DNA of 8,815 bases from Lachnospiraceae bacterium (GTDB taxonomy: Bacteria > Bacillota > Clostridia > Lachnospirales > Lachnospiraceae). The notes under the pieces were generated by a model. It did no database searches and was not told the DNA's origin. It saw only the letters and a program-made list of their open reading frames with translations. Positions 6,583 to 8,815 of the stretch are shown here, piece after piece (the first letter of the stretch is position 1; each line of letters opens with the position of its first letter). The DNA lies in the NCBI GenBank assembly GCA_017964055.1, contig JAGCSS010000171.1, positions 1 through 8,815 of the forward strand, in the 5' to 3' direction. Position numbers and translations under genes: made by a program.

Positions 6583-7818
6583 ATGAATTTATATATCAGC
6601 AGATCAACGGCACGCGGAACGGTTACCGCGCCGCCGTCGAAAAGCATGGCACACAGACATATAATCTGCGCGGCGCTGGCAGAGGGGAAAAGCACGATCC
6701 GGAATGTCGACCTGTCGCAGGATATCGCGGCAACGCTCGACTGCATCAGGGCGCTCGGCGCAAAGGCTGAGGTTAACGGCGATACGGTTGAGATCTCGGG
6801 AGCAGGTAAAAACCTTGCCCTCAAGACAGATTTGACTGAATCCGGCGCCAGCGCGGTCGATTTCCCGTGCCGCGAGAGCGGGAGCACGATGCGTTTTTTC
6901 ATGGCGCTCGCGATGCTCACCGGCAGGCCTTCGAGGTTTTTCGGCAGTGAGACGCTGCGTTCGCGGCCTTTCGGGATATATGAGGACATCTGCGCTCATT
7001 GCGGCATAGAGTTTAAAAAGGCGGCGGACCATATATTTGTCGAAGGCAGGCTGAAGCCGCAGACATACGAGATGCCCGGCAATGTCAGCAGCCAGTTCGT
7101 GACAGGACTCATGTTCGCGCTGCCGCTGCTGAACGGTGACAGCACGATAAAGCTTATTCCTCCGGTTGAGAGCAGGTCCTACATATTGCTTACGATCAGC
7201 GCGCTCGCAAAGGCGGGCGTGGAAGTGATCGAAAAGAGCGGGACAGAGTACCTGATCCCGGGAGGACAGAAATACAGACCCGTCGGAATATCCGTCGAGG
7301 GCGACTATTCGAACGCGGCGTTTCTGGATGCGTTCAACTATATCGGCGGCGACGTGAGAGTCGAAGGACTCGACAGCGCTTCCCTGCAGGGAGACCGCGT
7401 ATACAAAGAATATTTCGAGGCATTAAAAGACGGAGCTGCGGAGCTTGATATCTCGGACTGCCCCGATCTCGGACCGGTGCTCTTTGCGGTTGCGGCGGCC
7501 AACAGGGGAGGCACATTTACGGGCACGAGGCGGCTTAAGATAAAGGAGAGCGACCGCGGACGCGTGATGTGCGAGGAGCTCGCAAAGTTCGGCATTGAGA
7601 CCGAACAGGGCGAGGACCGGATCGTTATAAAGGACTGCGGGCTGAAAAAGCCAGTGGAGGCAGTCTGCGGGCACAACGATCACAGGATAGTCATGTCGAT
7701 GGCACTGCTGCTGAGCCTTACCGGCGGCGAGCTGGAGGGCGCGGAGGCCGTTTCAAAGAGCTATCCGGGATTTTTTGAGGATATCGGATCGCTCGGGATC
7801 GATATCACCCGGGGCTGA
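6583..7818 (+). CDS. aroA: 3-phosphoshikimate 1-carboxyvinyltransferase (EPSP synthase)
   Basis: Transfers enolpyruvyl from PEP to shikimate-3-phosphate, the target step of glyphosate. It has 411 residues and the usual double-domain fold. APPSKSMAHR (16-25) holds the PEP/S3P-binding Lys-Ser and Arg. ESGSTMRFF (98-106) replaces the enterobacterial NAGTAMRPL. GNVSSQFVTGL (166-176) is the S3P site, and VEGDYSNAAF (238-247) and LQGDR (268-272) follow. DCPDLGP (292-298) has the catalytic Asp (~295), LKIKESDRG (318-326) the KESDR motif, and HNDHRIVMSMA (364-374) the late PEP-binding Arg. The positions matching E. coli Thr97 and Pro101 are Ser and Phe, which may lower glyphosate sensitivity (inference). 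GGCGGAG (6571-6577) precedes the ATG by 5 bases. It ends in TGA, 36 bases before tyrA. Confidence 0.95.
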   Translation: MNLYISRSTARGTVTAPPSKSMAHRHIICAALAEGKSTIRNVDLSQDIAATLDCIRALGAKAEVNGDTVEISGAGKNLALKTDLTESGASAVDFPCRESGSTMRFFMALAMLTGRPSRFFGSETLRSRPFGIYEDICAHCGIEFKKAADHIFVEGRLKPQTYEMPGNVSSQFVTGLMFALPLLNGDSTIKLIPPVESRSYILLTISALAKAGVEVIEKSGTEYLIPGGQKYRPVGISVEGDYSNAAFLDAFNYIGGDVRVEGLDSASLQGDRVYKEYFEALKDGAAELDISDCPDLGPVLFAVAAANRGGTFTGTRRLKIKESDRGRVMCEELAKFGIETEQGEDRIVIKDCGLKKPVEAVCGHNDHRIVMSMALLLSLTGGELEGAEAVSKSYPGFFEDIGSLGIDITRG

Positions 7819-7854
7819 GAAGCGGAATAAATATCCTTAACGGGAGACATAAAA

Positions 7855-8815
7855 ATGGAATGGATAATTAAGAAAAAGATACTGATCGTCGGACTCGGAC
7901 TGATCGGAGGCAGCTACGCGAAGGCGCTCACGCGCTTCGGATACACCGTGCTTGCTATCGACACCGATGCGGAGGCGATACGTTATGCAAAGGAAAACGG
8001 CATTATCGACGAAGGCGCGACGGACGCGGACCCGAAGCTCATCGGTGAGGCGGACTGCATCATCATGGCGCTGTACCCGAAGATAATCACCGACTGGATC
8101 CGCGACAATCAGAAGTATTTTAAGAGCGGGATCAGGATCACCGACGTTACCGGCATAAAGAGTGCGGTAGTGTACGACATACAGGCACTGCTGCGGCCCG
8201 ACGCCGAGTTTATCGCGGCGCATCCGATGGCGGGACGCGAGCTCTCCGGAGTTGCATACAGCGATGACAGGATATTCCGCGACGCGAACTTTATCGTGGT
8301 CCCGACGGATAAGAATACACCCGAGAGCATCGAGTGGTGCGAGAATCTGGGCAGGATACTCGGGTTTAACCGCGTGGCGGTCCTTACGCCCGAAGAGCAT
8401 GACGAGATGATCGCGTTTGTTTCGCAGCTGACGCACTGCATCGCGGTCGCGCTGATGACCTGCAATGACAACGAGCATCTTAGCGACTATACCGGCGATT
8501 CGTTCCGCGATCTGACAAGGATCGCGCATATAAATGAAAAAATGTGGAGCGAGCTTTTCTTTATGAACAAGGAGCCGCTGCTGCGCGAGATGAACCGGTT
8601 TATCGACGAGCTGACCGAGATAAGGACTCTCATTGAGAATGATGATGCGGAAGGCCTGAAGGAGAAGATGCCCGAGGAAAGCAGCAGGAGGAGCTTCCTC
8701 AAGGGAATAGCCATCGCCGGTCTCCCCACACTGTGCAATATAGTGATCTGCATGCTGGTGGGATACGGATTTGCCAGGTATGACTTCAAAGGGAAAAAGA
8801 TAAGGATGGGATTAC
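7855..8815 (+). CDS. tyrA: Prephenate dehydrogenase, 3' end open and running into foreign-looking sequence
   Basis: Oxidatively decarboxylates prephenate to 4-hydroxyphenylpyruvate, the tyrosine branch. ATG 7855 has CGGGAG 8 bases upstream. Residues 9-20 are a Rossmann loop (ILIVGLGLIGGS), and D36 at the end of strand 2 suits NAD+. TDVTGIKS (96-103), AAHPMAGRELSG (121-132), EHDEMIAFVSQLTHCIA (181-197, likely catalytic H194) and FRDLTRIA (217-224) mark the prephenate dehydrogenase domain, followed by MW and helices to about residue 280. A C-terminus near SRRSFLK would be normal for a TyrA without an ACT domain. Instead there is no stop: the frame continues through residue 320 to the window end with a hydrophobic stretch unlike TyrA. 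The first ~280 residues are firm; the tail is probably a chimera or rearrangement. Confidence 0.9.
   Translation, partial: MEWIIKKKILIVGLGLIGGSYAKALTRFGYTVLAIDTDAEAIRYAKENGIIDEGATDADPKLIGEADCIIMALYPKIITDWIRDNQKYFKSGIRITDVTGIKSAVVYDIQALLRPDAEFIAAHPMAGRELSGVAYSDDRIFRDANFIVVPTDKNTPESIEWCENLGRILGFNRVAVLTPEEHDEMIAFVSQLTHCIAVALMTCNDNEHLSDYTGDSFRDLTRIAHINEKMWSELFFMNKEPLLREMNRFIDELTEIRTLIENDDAEGLKEKMPEESSRRSFLKGIAIAGLPTLCNIVICMLVGYGFARYDFKGKKIRMGL
8695..8815 (+). other. Sugar ABC-transporter permease-like segment fused in frame to tyrA
   Basis: From about codon 281 the tyrA frame encodes GIAIAGLPTLCNIVICML, then GYGFARYDFKGKK. A hydrophobic helix ending in GYxFARxxFxGKK is typical of a transmembrane segment of MalG/CUT1-type carbohydrate permeases, from memory of the family. 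It has no counterpart in prephenate dehydrogenases. It lacks the permease start and cannot be a complete gene. The exact junction is unclear and lies somewhere around 8670-8710. Confidence 0.5.

Noticed and set aside
7837..8529. 230-codon open frame on the minus strand over tyrA
   Set aside because: Antisense shadow of a clear prephenate dehydrogenase; no domain or ribosome site seen.

Overview
This window looks like chromosomal DNA from a moderately GC-rich member of the Bacillota, class Clostridia, perhaps Lachnospiraceae. This is inference from protein style: a GlnRS gene, a fused AroQ-type chorismate mutase/prephenate dehydratase, a clostridial-style chorismate synthase (GGGHFSGR motif) and EPSP synthase (ESGST motif), and short Shine-Dalgarno-led gaps between genes. 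Every convincing gene is on the + strand.

Layout: (1) 1-1605, glutaminyl-tRNA synthetase without its first ~30 codons. (2) 1606-1883, a noncoding gap dominated by hairpins, including a near-perfect stem-loop (1747-1788) nested in a larger imperfect inverted repeat (1717-1815). (3) 1884 to the end, an aromatic amino acid operon in the order pheA, aroB, aroC, aroE, aroQ, aroA, tyrA, with gaps of about 23-96 bases. The products cover 3-dehydroquinate synthesis (AroB), dehydration (AroQ, type II), reduction to shikimate (AroE), EPSP synthesis (AroA), chorismate synthesis (AroC), and the branches to phenylalanine (PheA) and tyrosine (TyrA). DAHP synthase, shikimate kinase and an aminotransferase are not in the window and must be encoded elsewhere if the pathway is complete.

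Three places do not fit an ordinary operon. aroC has an in-frame TGA at codon 28, exactly where chorismate synthases carry a conserved glycine; the rest of the gene is intact, while pheA, aroA and aroC itself end in TGA at natural termini, so wholesale reassignment of TGA is unlikely. The left edge encodes HIVH where GlnRS should have HIGH, with several other unusual residues in the first ~60 bases. At the right edge the tyrA frame runs without a stop into about 38 residues that resemble the inside of a sugar ABC-transporter permease (GYGFARYDFKGKK). Because both outer anomalies touch the ends, sequence or assembly error is a serious explanation for them; the aroC stop is internal and more likely to be biological, though one wrong base would also explain it. 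I found no mobile element, CRISPR array, tRNA, rRNA or clearly new multi-gene system.
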